DNA of 64,000 nt from Halomonas fontilapidosi (lineage in GTDB: Bacteria > Pseudomonadota > Gammaproteobacteria > Pseudomonadales > Halomonadaceae), in contig NZ_JACHXQ010000001.1 of assembly GCF_014192285.1 (NCBI RefSeq), positions 558,001 through 622,000 of the forward strand, written 5' to 3'. The notes beneath the pieces are model-generated. The model worked only from the letters and a program-made list of their open reading frames with translations. It made no database searches and was not told the DNA's origin. Position numbers and translations under genes: made by a program. Positions 1-9,293 of the stretch are shown here, in pieces; position 1 is the stretch's first letter, and each line of letters begins with the position of its first letter.

Positions 1-227
1 TGGTCGGGGGTAGCGAAATAGTCGGCCAGGAACCCCTTCACGCTGAGGTCTCCCGCCTGCTTGGCCAGGTTGTTGCGCAGGGTGGAGTCGCTGATCATGG
101 CGCAAGCCCCCTTGGCCGCCAGCAGCGGCGGCTCGGGGAAGCGCACCGCCATCGAGCTGCGATGCCGCCGCCGATCAGGCGCCACGAAGGCCTGTCCGTA
201 GCTCAGTGACAGTTGCACGGGTATCAA
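1..227 (-). CDS. N-terminal end of a PP2C-like bifunctional protein kinase/phosphatase (partial)
   Basis: The gene runs off the left edge; only about 75 N-terminal residues are present. A TTG start at 225-227 (minus strand) is preceded by a good AAGGAG ribosome site about 6 bases away. The order of elements (LSYGQAF, then EPPLLAAKGA, then VKGFLADYFATPD) resembles the N-terminus of PP2C-type phosphatases fused to a Ser/Thr kinase domain in gammaproteobacteria. The usual metal-binding acidic positions look altered: the early N-x-D region reads RRHRSS, and the usual A-D-G reads ISDST. The phosphatase half may therefore be inactive. Family call is from pattern memory only; the kinase half is outside the window. 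Confidence 0.5.
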   Translation of the reverse strand, partial: MIPVQLSLSYGQAFVAPDRRRHRSSMAVRFPEPPLLAAKGACAMISDSTLRNNLAKQAGDLSVKGFLADYFATPD

Positions 228-447
228 GGCACTCTCCTTGCTATCAGCGCGAAGCGCCGGCCGGTGGCCGGGACCGTCCATCGGAGACCCATGATACACC
301 CTGCCTTGCCGGCTGGCCCGTCGACCAAAGGCCTGGCATGCCACCTAAGGCCCATTGGTAATCCCCGCCGCGGGTTCGTATAATTCGGCGGACTTTACAC
401 CTGCCCGATTCGCCAAGCCTTACTATTGCCAACCCAAGGAAGCGACG

Positions 448-978
448 ATGAACCTCGACAACATCCCCGCCGGCAAGGATCTCCCCAACGACGTCTACGT
501 GGCGATCGAGATCCCTGCTAACCACGTGCCGATCAAGTACGAGATCGACAAGGACATGGGCGCGCTGCTGGTCGACCGCTTCATGGCCACGCCGATGTTC
601 TATCCGGCCAACTACGGCTTCATCCCGCACACGCTGGCCGACGACGGCGACGCCCTGGATGCTCTGGTCGTGACGCCCTACCCGGTCCAGCCCGGCGCCG
701 TGATCCGCGCCCGCCCGGTGGGCATCCTCAACATGACCGACGAGGCCGGCGAGGACGCCAAGCTGGTGTGCGTCCCGCATCCCAAGCTGTCCAGCCTCTA
801 CGATGACGTCCACGAGGTCACCGACCTGCCCGAGCTGCTGCGCCAGCAGATCGCCCATTTCTTCGAGAACTACAAGGATCTCGAGAAGGGCAAGTGGGTC
901 AAGGTGGAATCCTGGGAAGGCGCCGAGGCGGCCTGCAAGGCTATCGAGAAGGCCGTGGCCGCCCACGAGAAGGCCTGA
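448..978 (+). CDS. ppa: Inorganic pyrophosphatase, family I
   Basis: Soluble cytoplasmic enzyme hydrolysing PPi to two phosphates, which drives biosynthetic reactions forward. The 176-aa product has the family length and layout: [15 protein letters not shown] start, YEIDKD near residue 35, [12 protein letters not shown] around 50-62, and the acidic active-site stretch [11 protein letters not shown] around 68-78, with Ala where the D-G-D-P-x-D signature usually has Pro. C-terminal GKWVKVESW matches the family end. The frame is open upstream to 355, but the ATG at 448 has an AAGGA ribosome site and gives the family N-terminus. Monocistronic; followed by a hairpin shared with the convergent gene. 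Confidence 0.97.
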   Translation: MNLDNIPAGKDLPNDVYVAIEIPANHVPIKYEIDKDMGALLVDRFMATPMFYPANYGFIPHTLADDGDALDALVVTPYPVQPGAVIRARPVGILNMTDEAGEDAKLVCVPHPKLSSLYDDVHEVTDLPELLRQQIAHFFENYKDLEKGKWVKVESWEGAEAACKAIEKAVAAHEKA

Positions 979-1010
979 AGCCAGGCCGCCCGACCTCGGC
1001 CGAGCGCCTG

Positions 1011-1048
1011 AAAAGACAACGGGCCGCCCGCCAGGGCGGCCCGTTGTC
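1011..1048 (-). terminator. Rho-independent terminator between convergent genes
   Basis: A perfect 15-bp GC-rich stem (GACAACGGGCCGCCC and its complement, 1015-1048) with a 4-base loop. Read on the minus strand it is followed by TTTT (AAAA at 1011-1014 on plus), so it best serves the DUF2333 gene. It may also stop ppa transcription, though the T tract is poor on that side. Confidence 0.75.
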
Positions 1049-1069
1049 GTTCGGGGATATCTGTTTTCC

Positions 1070-2473
1070 TCAGTTCGCCGACGGCTCGCCCTCGGTCGTG
1101 GCGCCTGCGTCGACCGAGGCGTCGCTGCTGCCTTCTTCCACGCTATCGCTGGGCCTCTGCTGGCCCTCCTGGGAGGCGTCGTCGCTGCCCTCGACGCTAT
1201 CGGCAGCCTGCTGTTCGACGACCGATTCGTCGGCGACGCTCTCATCGCTGGCCGCCTCTTCGGCGGGTGCTTCGCCGCTGGACGCCGGCACCTCGCCCTC
1301 GGACGCATCGCCAGTATCCGTGTCAACGGCACTCTCCGCGGTGACGGCTTCCTCGGTGGGGGCGGGCATCGGGTCCCCGCCTTCATCGGCGACCGGTTCC
1401 TGGCCGGCATCCTCGCGGCGCTCGACGTCCACCACCGGCGGCTCGCTGGCCGTGGCAGCCGGTGCCGGCGCCACCTCGGCCAGGCCCTCGGTGACCTGAC
1501 GGGCCAGGTCTCGGGCTCGCACCATATGATTGGCCAACACCAGCGAATGGTTGGCGAAGATGCCGAAACCCGAGCCATTCAGCACCAGCGGGCTCCACAG
1601 CCGGCGCTGGCTCTGTTCGAGCTCGGCCACCAGGCGCTCCCAATGGTCGGTAACCCCGGCCGAGGCCAGCACGTCGGCCTGGTCCCGCCGCATCGCCTCG
1701 AGCAGGTGCATCAGCGCCCAGGCCTGGCCGCGCGCCTCGAAGAAGACGTTGTCGACTCGATACCAGGGTGTCTTCCCCGGGATGTTCTCGGCATCGATAT
1801 CCAGGTCGCGCAGCTCTTCGTGACTGCCGATGCTCGCCGAGAGCCGCAGACCCAGCTCGTCCAGTGACTCAGTGATGGCCTCTAGCCAGGCCACCAGGCC
1901 CTGCCCCTGGTCACCGAAAGCGGCGTCACCGCCCGTGCCAAGCGCCTCGAGATAGTCGCTCAGTTCCCCCAGGGCCTGATTGAGGCGCTTCTCGGTGGAG
2001 GGATAGAGCCAGTCACTGCTGTCCCCCATCAGGCTCTCCTGCACGACGCCCAGCACCGGAGCCGACGACTGCTCCATGGCCGGCAGCGACCTCGAGATCC
2101 GACGGGCCTGGACGAGCACACCCAGTTCCCAGGCCGGCATGTTGTCGAGCCACAATCCGGGCGGGGCCACATCATTGCGCAGGTAGCCACCCGGCTTCTC
2201 GAGCAGGGTCTCGATCAGGGTCATCAGCCCGGCGGTAGTGACGGCCCCGCGGGCTGCCGTGTTGCCCGACGCGGTGCCGCGCTGGTCGACGACGGCCTGC
2301 TCAACGTTGAAGCTCGCCGGCGGGCGGCTCCACCAGATGCCCAGCGCGAGGCATACCACCAGGTAGATGACCAGCAGCGTCAGCAGCGGCTTCCAGATCC
2401 AGCCATACTCCGGACGCTCGAGTACCTCGTTCCGGTTGCGGCGCCTGGCGGCACCCTTATGCGTCAATGCCAT
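1070..2473 (-). CDS. DUF2333 family inner-membrane protein
   Basis: 467-aa protein of unknown function, with one N-terminal membrane span (LLTLLVIYLVVCLALGIWW, about residues 30-50) following a basic, cytoplasmic N-tail. The body (PGGYLRNDVAPPGLWLDNMP, GVLVQARRISRSLP, then a long helical periplasmic part) matches the DUF2333 family known from Pseudomonas and Halomonas. The last ~110 residues are a low-complexity acidic Ser/Ala/Glu/Asp tail, more variable than the domain and perhaps a halophile-style extension. The start at 2473 has AAGGAAA eight bases upstream; the frame also opens to 2530 without a ribosome site. Confidence 0.85.
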   Translation of the reverse strand: MALTHKGAARRRNRNEVLERPEYGWIWKPLLTLLVIYLVVCLALGIWWSRPPASFNVEQAVVDQRGTASGNTAARGAVTTAGLMTLIETLLEKPGGYLRNDVAPPGLWLDNMPAWELGVLVQARRISRSLPAMEQSSAPVLGVVQESLMGDSSDWLYPSTEKRLNQALGELSDYLEALGTGGDAAFGDQGQGLVAWLEAITESLDELGLRLSASIGSHEELRDLDIDAENIPGKTPWYRVDNVFFEARGQAWALMHLLEAMRRDQADVLASAGVTDHWERLVAELEQSQRRLWSPLVLNGSGFGIFANHSLVLANHMVRARDLARQVTEGLAEVAPAPAATASEPPVVDVERREDAGQEPVADEGGDPMPAPTEEAVTAESAVDTDTGDASEGEVPASSGEAPAEEAASDESVADESVVEQQAADSVEGSDDASQEGQQRPSDSVEEGSSDASVDAGATTEGEPSAN

Positions 2474-2677
2474 GATCGGGTTTCCTTGATGGTGAGAGCT
2501 TCCGGCAACGCGACAATACGGCGCAGCCATGCGGGCGGGAGGCCATCAACAGCCGCCCTGTTACTGCGATATCCTAGCAGGACCTTGGCCTCGGCGCCGA
2601 TGAACGGAACCCGGCGTCACAGAAAGGGGTCCAAGCCGCGCCTTGCGTCAACGATTTCACCGCAATAAGGAAGTGTC

Positions 2678-4600
2678 GTGCCGATCGTCCTGAGATTCGT
2701 CCTGCTGATCACGCTGCTGCTGCCGCTGGGCGCCCAGGCCCAGTGGTTCTCCCAGAAAGACGATGAGGCGTTCCTGCCGGTGCTCGAGGCCTTTCAGCCC
2801 AGCGCCTGGCATGACGGCGAGACGCTCCATGTCGGCATCGAGAATGCCGAAGGCTACTATCTCTATCGTCACCAGCTCGCCGTCGAGACAGCCGAGAAGG
2901 GCCTCGAACTGGGCAGCCCCGCCCTGCCTACAGGACTCGCCAAGAGCGACGAATTCCTGGGCGACGTCAAGGTCTTCTATGACAGCGTGGTCTTCGCTGT
3001 GCCCCTCGAGCCGGGCCATGAGGGTCCACTGGACATCACCTTGACCTTCCAGGGCTGTGCCGATGCCGGCCTCTGTTATCCGCCGGAACGCGTCGAACTG
3101 ACCGCCGCCGAGGGGGAGGCACCGGCGGCTTTTGCCGGCTGGTCACCGAACGACGAGACGGGCACGTCCGGCCGTGACACGTCGGCTGGCGATATGCCTT
3201 CCGCCGACCAGGCGAGCGGACAGGATGTCGCCGGAACGAGTGGCAATGCCTTGGGTGGCGCCCCTCAGAGCGAGGATGGCCGCTTTCGTGCCCTGATGGC
3301 CGAGGCCAGCCTGCCGCTGGTCCTCGGACTGTTCTTCCTCGCCGGCCTGGGGCTGACCTTCACGCCCTGCGTGCTGCCCATGGTGCCGATCCTCTCGTCG
3401 ATCATCGTCGGCCAGCACCCAACGCGTTCCCGCGCTTTCTTCCTCTCAGCCAGCTATGTGGCCGGAATGGCGCTGACCTATGCGGCCGTGGGGGTGCTGA
3501 TGGGCCTGTTCGGGGCCGGCCTCAACCTCCAGGCCCGGCTGCAGTCCGCCCCGGTGCTGATCACCTTCGCGGCGCTTTTTACCCTCTTCGCCCTGGCCAT
3601 GTTCGGTGCCTTTGACCTGCGCTTCTCGCCCCGCCTGGCCGGCCGCATCGATGGCTGGCAGGCCCGCGCCCAGCGCAGCGGCCCCGCGGGTCTGGCCCTG
3701 GCCGGGGCCCTCTCCGTGCTGGTGGTCTCGCCCTGTGTGTCGGCACCGCTGGCGGGGGCCCTGGTGTTCATCTCCTCCACCGGTGATGCGCTGATGGGCG
3801 GGGCCGCGCTATTGGCGCTGGCGCTGGGGATGGGCGTGCCGCTGCTGTTGGTGGGCACCTTTGGCACCACGCTGCTGCCGCGTTCCGGCGCCTGGATGAA
3901 TGGGGTCAAGGCCACCTTCGGCATCCTGCTGCTGGGGGTCGCCATCTGGCTGGTGGAGCGGCTGCTACCGGGCAGTATCGCCCTGCTGCTGTGGGCCGGG
4001 CTTGCCATCGGCAGTGCCCTGGCACTGGGCGCGCTGACCGTGAACCAGGCCCAGGGCTGGCCGCGGGTTCGCCAGGCAGCGGGCGTGATGTTGCTGATCT
4101 GGGGCATCGCCCTGGTGATCGGCGCGTCGCGAGGCGGGGATGACCCACTGCGCCCCCTGGCGCCCGTCACATCGGCGCCTGCCACACCGGTGGCCGGCAC
4201 CGTGCCCGCCGAGACGGCCAACGCTGCCCGGGCGATCACCACCGTGGAGGACCTCGATGCCTTGCAGGCCTCGCTTGCCGAGAGCGAGCGGCCGGCATTC
4301 GTCAACGTCACCGCCGACTGGTGTATCTCCTGCAAGATCATGGAACGCGACGTCTATCCGGCAGCCGAGGTAGCCGGCCCGCTGGCCAACTTCCGGCGCA
4401 TCAACGTCGACGTCACCGACAGCGATGCCACCAGCCGCGAGATGCTGGACCACTTCCAGCTGTTCGGCCCGCCCAGCCTGCTATTCTTCGACGACGGCAA
4501 GGAGCTGCGTGATGCCCGGGTACAGGGCGAGGTCACGGCCCCTCAGCTGGCCAGCCACCTCGAGGGGGTGCTGGAGTGGCTCAAGGGTCGCCAAGGCTGA
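2678..4600 (+). CDS. dsbD: Thiol:disulfide interchange protein DsbD
   Basis: Moves electrons from cytoplasmic thioredoxin across the inner membrane to periplasmic DsbC/DsbE-type acceptors. 640 aa, GTG start at 2678 after AAGGAAG. Order: signal peptide (LLITLLLPLGAQAQ), periplasmic alpha domain with the Cys pair in GCADAGLCYPPE (about C127/C133), a low-complexity linker, then eight membrane segments with the redox Cys in FTPCVLPMVPI (about 231) and VVSPCVSAPLAG (about 353). The C-terminal gamma thioredoxin domain carries WCISCK (C549/C552). All six catalytic cysteines are present, so it should be functional. Confidence 0.96.
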   Translation: MPIVLRFVLLITLLLPLGAQAQWFSQKDDEAFLPVLEAFQPSAWHDGETLHVGIENAEGYYLYRHQLAVETAEKGLELGSPALPTGLAKSDEFLGDVKVFYDSVVFAVPLEPGHEGPLDITLTFQGCADAGLCYPPERVELTAAEGEAPAAFAGWSPNDETGTSGRDTSAGDMPSADQASGQDVAGTSGNALGGAPQSEDGRFRALMAEASLPLVLGLFFLAGLGLTFTPCVLPMVPILSSIIVGQHPTRSRAFFLSASYVAGMALTYAAVGVLMGLFGAGLNLQARLQSAPVLITFAALFTLFALAMFGAFDLRFSPRLAGRIDGWQARAQRSGPAGLALAGALSVLVVSPCVSAPLAGALVFISSTGDALMGGAALLALALGMGVPLLLVGTFGTTLLPRSGAWMNGVKATFGILLLGVAIWLVERLLPGSIALLLWAGLAIGSALALGALTVNQAQGWPRVRQAAGVMLLIWGIALVIGASRGGDDPLRPLAPVTSAPATPVAGTVPAETANAARAITTVEDLDALQASLAESERPAFVNVTADWCISCKIMERDVYPAAEVAGPLANFRRINVDVTDSDATSREMLDHFQLFGPPSLLFFDDGKELRDARVQGEVTAPQLASHLEGVLEWLKGRQG

Positions 4601-4804
4601 GCCTGAGCCCCGCCTGCCAACGGCTCGAACACTGTTCCCGCACGGCTGGACATCCCGCCGGAATTTCGTCAGACTCCGGCATCATTGCTCCTTCATGGTC
4701 AATAGATGCCTCAAGACACGTTATCTTGCCGCGATCTATTGAAAGTTGGCCGGGGTTGACAGCACCCCGGATCACCCCCCAACCCCACCGGTCGAGACAA
4801 CGTC

Positions 4805-5257
4805 ATGGATATCCGCAAGGTCAAGAAGCTGATCGAGCTGCTCGAAGAGTCCAACATCAGCGAGATCGAAATCCAGGAAGGGGAAGAGTCGGTTCGCATC
4901 AGCCGTCACCCCAACGGCACGAATTGGCAAGCGCCCATGTCCCAGGCGGCGCCGGCAGCCCCCGCGCCCCAGACACCGGCCCCGACCGCCGAACCCGCCG
5001 CCGATGCCGCCCCGACCTACACGGGGCATACCGTCAACTCGCCGATGGTCGGCACCTTCTATCGCTCCCCGGCACCTGGCTCCAAGTCCTTTGTCGAGGT
5101 CGGCTCGAGCGTCAAGAAGGGCGAGACCATCTGCATCGTCGAAGCGATGAAGATGATGAACCAGATCGAGGCCGACCGTGACGGCGTGATCGAGGCCTTC
5201 CTGGTCGAGGATGGCGAACCGGTCGAGTTCGATCAGCCGATGCTGGTCATCGCCTGA
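4805..5257 (+). CDS. accB: Acetyl-CoA carboxylase biotin carboxyl carrier protein
   Basis: Carries the biotin that shuttles carboxyl groups between AccC and the carboxyltransferase in the first step of fatty-acid synthesis. 150 aa: an N-terminal helical dimer region ([16 protein letters not shown]), an Ala/Pro-rich flexible linker (about 45-75), then the biotinyl domain with EAMKMMN, biotinylated Lys about K116. The ATG lacks a strong ribosome site. It forms an operon with accC, 42 bases downstream. The 204-bp leader upstream holds no gene; aroQ, which lies next to accB in several gammaproteobacteria, is not here. Confidence 0.97.
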   Translation: MDIRKVKKLIELLEESNISEIEIQEGEESVRISRHPNGTNWQAPMSQAAPAAPAPQTPAPTAEPAADAAPTYTGHTVNSPMVGTFYRSPAPGSKSFVEVGSSVKKGETICIVEAMKMMNQIEADRDGVIEAFLVEDGEPVEFDQPMLVIA

Positions 5258-5299
5258 CGCGCCCCCTGTCCTCATCATTCACCAACTGGCGGATTCCTC

Positions 5300-6640
5300 A
5301 TGTTGGACAAGGTCCTCATCGCCAATCGCGGCGAGATTGCCCTGCGCATCCTGCGCGCCTGCAAGGAGCTGGGTATCAAGACGGTGGCCGTCCATTCGAC
5401 GGCCGATCGCGAGCTGATGCACGTACGCCTGGCCGATGAGGCGGTGTGCATCGGGCCGGCCTCCTCGGCGAACTCCTACCTGAACATTCCGTCGCTGATC
5501 AGCGCCGCCGAAGTCACCGACTCCAGTGCCATCCACCCCGGCTACGGCTTTCTTTCCGAGAATGCCAACTTCGCCGAGCAGGTGGAACGCTCCGGCTTTA
5601 CCTTCATCGGGCCCCGGGCCGAGACCATCCGCCTGATGGGCGACAAGGTCAGCGCCATCGAGTCGATGAAGAAAGCCGGCGTGCCGACCGTGCCAGGCTC
5701 CGACGGCCCGCTGGGCGACGACGAGAGCGAGACCCTCGCCGTGGCGCGGCGCATCGGCTACCCGGTGATCATCAAGGCGGCCGCCGGCGGCGGCGGGCGC
5801 GGCATGCGCGTGGTGCACACCGAGGCCCACCTGCTCTCGGCGGTCAACGTCACCCGCACCGAGGCCTACTCCTCCTTCGGCGACGGCACCGTCTACATGG
5901 AGAAGTTCCTCGAGAACCCGCGCCACGTGGAGGTGCAGGTGCTGGCCGATGGCCAGGGCAACGCCATCCACCTGTATGATCGCGACTGCTCGCTGCAGCG
6001 TCGTCACCAGAAGGTGATCGAGGAAGCGCCGGCACCCGGGCTCGACGAGGCTGCCCGCGCCGAGGTTCTCGACGCCTGCCGGGAGGCGTGCATCACCATC
6101 GGCTATCGTGGTGCCGGCACCTTCGAGTTCCTCTACGAGGACGGCCAGTTCTTCTTCATCGAGATGAACACCCGGGTCCAGGTGGAGCACCCGGTCACCG
6201 AGATGGTCACCGGCGTGGATATCGTCCGCGAACAGCTGCGCATCGCCTCGGGCCTGCCGTTGTCGGTCCGCCAGGAAGACGTCAAGCTCGCCGGCCACGC
6301 CTTCGAGTGCCGCATCAACGCCGAGGACTCCCGCACCTTCATGCCCTCGCCGGGCAGGGTGACCCTCTACCACCCGCCCGGCGGTCTCGGCGTGCGCATG
6401 GACTCCCATGTCTACACGGGCTACACCGTGCCGCCCCACTACGACTCGCTGATCGGCAAGCTGATCACCTGGGGCGTGGACCGGGAGACGGCGCTGATCC
6501 GCATGCGCAACGCCCTGGACGAGCTGCTGGTGGAAGGCATCAAGACCAACACCGACCTGCACAAGGACCTGGTGCGCGACGGCTACTTCCAGCAGGGCGG
6601 CGTCAACATCCACTACCTGGAGAAGAAGCTGGGGCTATAG
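5300..6640 (+). CDS. accC: Acetyl-CoA carboxylase biotin carboxylase subunit
   Basis: ATP-dependent carboxylation of the biotin on AccB. 446 aa, the standard length. Visible: N-terminal preATP-grasp fold ([17 protein letters not shown]), glycine-rich ATP-binding loop [14 protein letters not shown] (about 159-172), the [11 protein letters not shown] segment, and the [17 protein letters not shown] catalytic motif (about 287-303). The ATG at 5300 gives the invariant [13 protein letters not shown] start. Confidence 0.98.
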   Translation: MLDKVLIANRGEIALRILRACKELGIKTVAVHSTADRELMHVRLADEAVCIGPASSANSYLNIPSLISAAEVTDSSAIHPGYGFLSENANFAEQVERSGFTFIGPRAETIRLMGDKVSAIESMKKAGVPTVPGSDGPLGDDESETLAVARRIGYPVIIKAAAGGGGRGMRVVHTEAHLLSAVNVTRTEAYSSFGDGTVYMEKFLENPRHVEVQVLADGQGNAIHLYDRDCSLQRRHQKVIEEAPAPGLDEAARAEVLDACREACITIGYRGAGTFEFLYEDGQFFFIEMNTRVQVEHPVTEMVTGVDIVREQLRIASGLPLSVRQEDVKLAGHAFECRINAEDSRTFMPSPGRVTLYHPPGGLGVRMDSHVYTGYTVPPHYDSLIGKLITWGVDRETALIRMRNALDELLVEGIKTNTDLHKDLVRDGYFQQGGVNIHYLEKKLGL

Positions 6641-6683
6641 CCTCACGACCGCCTCTCCTGTGCCAGCTGAAAGGGGCGCCGGG

Positions 6684-6767
6684 GACAGGCTTGGAGGGGG
6701 TCCTACGCCAGGGATGGCGTCGGTAGCGCCCAGGGAAGGGTTCACAGCGCCCCCGAACAAGCCTGTC
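6684..6767. repeat. Structured intergenic element with nested hairpins
   Basis: Between accC and prmA. Outer arms GACAGGCTTG (6684) and its near complement ending CAAGCCTGTC (to 6767) pair over at least nine bases, extended by a GGGGG/CCCCC run. Inside is a second perfect hairpin ACGCCA-GGGA-TGGCGT (6705-6720). It has no coding character and no T tract. Its layout resembles interspersed palindromic elements of bacterial genomes, but a single copy is visible here, so the repeat status is inference. Confidence 0.45.
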
Positions 6768-6841
6768 GCGGGTCAGCCCCGAGCCTTCTGCACGTTCCAT
6801 CAGACCCCGCCCTTCTTCCTAACCGACCATTACGGACGCCC

Positions 6842-7762
6842 ATGCCCTGGCTGCAACTCAAGGCTCGCATCGCCCCCGAGCACGCCGAGCCCCTCGAGGA
6901 GCTGCTGCTCGCCGAGGGTGCGACCGCCATCACCCTTCAGGATGCCCATGACGATCCGGTCTTCGAGCCGGAGCGGGGTACCACCCCGCTGTGGGACGAG
7001 ACGGTGCTCACCGGCCTCTACGACGACCTGGAGGGCATCGAAGCGATGCTCGACCGGGTGCGCCAGGCCTGGGCCGCCGAGTTTCCCGAGGAGCCCTGCC
7101 CCGAGGTCGAGGTCGAGCTGCTGGCCGACCGCGACTGGGAGCGCGAGTGGATGGACGACTTCCATCCCCTGCGAATGGGCGAGAAGCTGTGGATCGTGCC
7201 CAGCTGGCACGCCCCGCCGGAGCCCGACGCCGTCAACCTCCACCTGGACCCGGGGCTGGCCTTCGGCACCGGCACCCACCCCACCACGGCCCTCTGCCTG
7301 GCCTGGCTCGACGGCCTGTCGGTGTCTGGCGAACTGCAGGGCCTGACGGTGCTCGACGTGGGGTGCGGCTCGGGCATCCTGGCCATCGCCGCCCTCAAGC
7401 TCGGGGCACAACGGGCCACCGGCACCGATATCGACCCCCAGGCGCTGCAAGCCAGCCGCGACAATGCCGAGCGCAACGCGGTGAGCGAGAGCGACTTTCG
7501 GCTCTGCTATCCCGAGCAGCTCGAGCCGGGCGACTTCCCGCTGGTGGTCGCCAACATCCTCGCCGGGCCCCTCGTAGAGCTGGCCGACGAGATCGCCGGT
7601 CGCGTGGCACCGGGGGGCCTTCTGGCCCTCTCGGGGATCCTCGAGGGCCAGGCCGAGGAGGTCCTTGAGGCCTACCGCGGACAGGGCCTGGTCATGGATG
7701 AACCTGAGGTCCGCGAGGGTTGGGTGCTACTCGCCGGGCGGCGCGTCGGGCACCGCCCCTGA
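6842..7762 (+). CDS. prmA: Ribosomal protein L11 methyltransferase
   Basis: SAM-dependent trimethylation of ribosomal protein L11. 306 aa, normal length: N-terminal L11-recognition ferredoxin-like domain (MPWLQLKARI through about 65), the DPGLAFGTGTHPTT motif (about 137-150) and the SAM-binding VLDVGCGSGILAIAALKLGA (about 170-189), then ANILAGPL catalytic-loop motif (about 237). The ATG at 6842 gives the expected start. Lies directly ahead of dusB-fis, the usual gammaproteobacterial order. Confidence 0.96.
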   Translation: MPWLQLKARIAPEHAEPLEELLLAEGATAITLQDAHDDPVFEPERGTTPLWDETVLTGLYDDLEGIEAMLDRVRQAWAAEFPEEPCPEVEVELLADRDWEREWMDDFHPLRMGEKLWIVPSWHAPPEPDAVNLHLDPGLAFGTGTHPTTALCLAWLDGLSVSGELQGLTVLDVGCGSGILAIAALKLGAQRATGTDIDPQALQASRDNAERNAVSESDFRLCYPEQLEPGDFPLVVANILAGPLVELADEIAGRVAPGGLLALSGILEGQAEEVLEAYRGQGLVMDEPEVREGWVLLAGRRVGHRP

Positions 7763-7785
7763 CAGGCATTCGCCTTGAGTAGCGG

Positions 7786-7814
7786 TTCACCAACGTCGAG
7801 CGGGGGCGTATGAT
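7786..7814 (+). promoter_or_regulatory. Candidate sigma-70 promoter for dusB-fis
   Basis: TTCACC (7786-7791), a 17-base spacer, then TATGAT (7809-7814), five of six to the -10 consensus. Transcription would begin near 7821, after the upstream in-frame ATG at 7815, which therefore cannot be the start; this points to the ATG at 7845 for dusB. Confidence 0.55.
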
Positions 7815-7844
7815 ATGCAGCCCCTGACGCCAGCGATCCCGACC

Positions 7845-8903
7845 ATGACCGACTCTCGCCCCCTGCCCCGCATCGGCCGCCACCAGCTGCTCAACCGAGT
7901 GGTCCTGGCACCCATGGCCGGGGTCACCGACCGCCCGTTTCGAACGCTCTGTCGTCGTCTCGGGGCAGGCCTGGTGGTGGGCGAGATGGTCACCTCGGAC
8001 CCCAGCCTGTGGCATACCCGCAAGTCCCGGCTGCGCATGGACCACCGCGGCGAGCCGGGTCCGCGCAGCGTGCAGATCGCCGGCGGCGACGCCCAGATGC
8101 TCGCCGAGGCGGCGCGTCTCAATGCCAGGATGGGCGCCGAGATCATCGACATCAACATGGGCTGCCCGGCCAAGAAGGTCTGCAATAAAGCGGCAGGCTC
8201 CGCCCTGCTGCGCGACGAGACCCTGGTGGCCGAGATTGTGGAGCGGGTGGTGGCCGCGGTGAACATACCGGTCACGCTGAAGATCCGTACCGGCTGGTGC
8301 GCCGACAGCAACAACGGCGTGCGGGTCGCGCGGATTGCCGAGGACGCCGGCATCCAGGCCCTGGCCGTGCATGGTCGTCATCGCCAGCAGCGCTATGGCG
8401 GCGAGGCAGAGTACGACACCATCGCTGCCATCGCCTCGGCCGTCGACATCCCGGTGTTCGCCAACGGTGATATCGATTCTCCCACCAAGGCCGCTCACGT
8501 CCTCGACTATACTGGGGCGGATGCGGTGATGGTCGGTCGCGCTGCCCAGGGCAACCCCTGGATCTTCCGCGAGATCGATCACTACCTGCGCCATGGCCAG
8601 CCGTTTGCCCCGCCGGGGAGGGCGGAGCGTGCCGAGGTCCTCGGCGACCATCTCGCGGCACTGCATGACTTCTACGGCGAGCACATGGGAGTGCGCATTG
8701 CACGCAAGCATCTCGGCTGGTACCTGGCCGAAGATGAACGTTTCGACGACGCCGGGCGACGCGCCCTGCGAGCCACCTTCAACGGCCTTGAGAGCCGCCA
8801 GGCCCAGCGTCGCTTTATCGAAGAACTCTTTCGTCACGACCCTGCCGCGACACCCGATCGCGTTGCCCGGGCCGTGACCTCGGATGGAATCTGTGCCGCA
8901 TGA
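7845..8903 (+). CDS. dusB: tRNA-dihydrouridine synthase B
   Basis: FMN/NADPH-dependent reduction of specific uridines in the tRNA D-loop. 352 aa from the chosen start. Visible: NRVVLAPMAGVTDRPFR (FMN-binding start of the TIM barrel), INMGCPAKKVCNKAAGSALL with the catalytic Cys (CPAKKVCN), LKIRTGW, ALAVHGR and NGDI, and the phosphate-binding MVGRAAQGNPWIF. The frame also opens from an ATG at 7815, but that lies on the -10/+1 of the likely promoter and neither start has a strong ribosome site. The stop overlaps the fis start by four bases (ATGA), giving translational coupling as in other gammaproteobacteria. Confidence 0.95.
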   Translation: MTDSRPLPRIGRHQLLNRVVLAPMAGVTDRPFRTLCRRLGAGLVVGEMVTSDPSLWHTRKSRLRMDHRGEPGPRSVQIAGGDAQMLAEAARLNARMGAEIIDINMGCPAKKVCNKAAGSALLRDETLVAEIVERVVAAVNIPVTLKIRTGWCADSNNGVRVARIAEDAGIQALAVHGRHRQQRYGGEAEYDTIAAIASAVDIPVFANGDIDSPTKAAHVLDYTGADAVMVGRAAQGNPWIFREIDHYLRHGQPFAPPGRAERAEVLGDHLAALHDFYGEHMGVRIARKHLGWYLAEDERFDDAGRRALRATFNGLESRQAQRRFIEELFRHDPAATPDRVARAVTSDGICAA

Positions 8904-9238
8904 CCAGCAGCCAACCCTTTGACCCGAATGCCGCGCTGCCTGGGCTGGATGCCCAGGCTTCCCGTGACCTCGCCATATTGAGCGAAGGCGTGCGTCCGAG
9001 CCCGCCGGACGATCGCCCCCTGCGCGAGGCGGTGGAAGCCTCGCTGACGCGCTATTTCGACCACCTTGACGGCAGCAACGTCACCGACCTCTATGCCATG
9101 GTAATGGCCGAGGTCGAGGCCCCCCTGCTGGCCTCGGTCCTCGAGCATGCCCAGGGCAACCAGACACGCGCCGCCGAGATGCTTGGCCTCAATCGCGGGA
9201 CCCTGCGCAAGAAGCTCAAGCACTATGGCCTGATCTGA
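8900..9238 (+). CDS. fis: DNA-binding protein Fis
   Basis: Nucleoid protein that bends DNA and activates rRNA/tRNA promoters. 112 aa. The C-terminal half is typical: [20 protein letters not shown] followed by the helix-turn-helix [26 protein letters not shown]. The ~40-residue N-terminal extension (Pro/Asp/Ser-rich) is longer than in E. coli Fis (98 aa). Starts inside the dusB stop (ATGA). Confidence 0.96.
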   Translation: MTSSQPFDPNAALPGLDAQASRDLAILSEGVRPSPPDDRPLREAVEASLTRYFDHLDGSNVTDLYAMVMAEVEAPLLASVLEHAQGNQTRAAEMLGLNRGTLRKKLKHYGLI

Positions 9239-9293
9239 CCACTGCCCTGGCGTTGCTGCCACCCTTCACCCCCATCGACAAAGAGTGACCCCC

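Noticed and set aside
244-1578. 444-codon minus-strand open frame across ppa
   Set aside because: Arg/Pro/Ser-rich composition typical of a GC-rich shadow; ppa on plus is certain.
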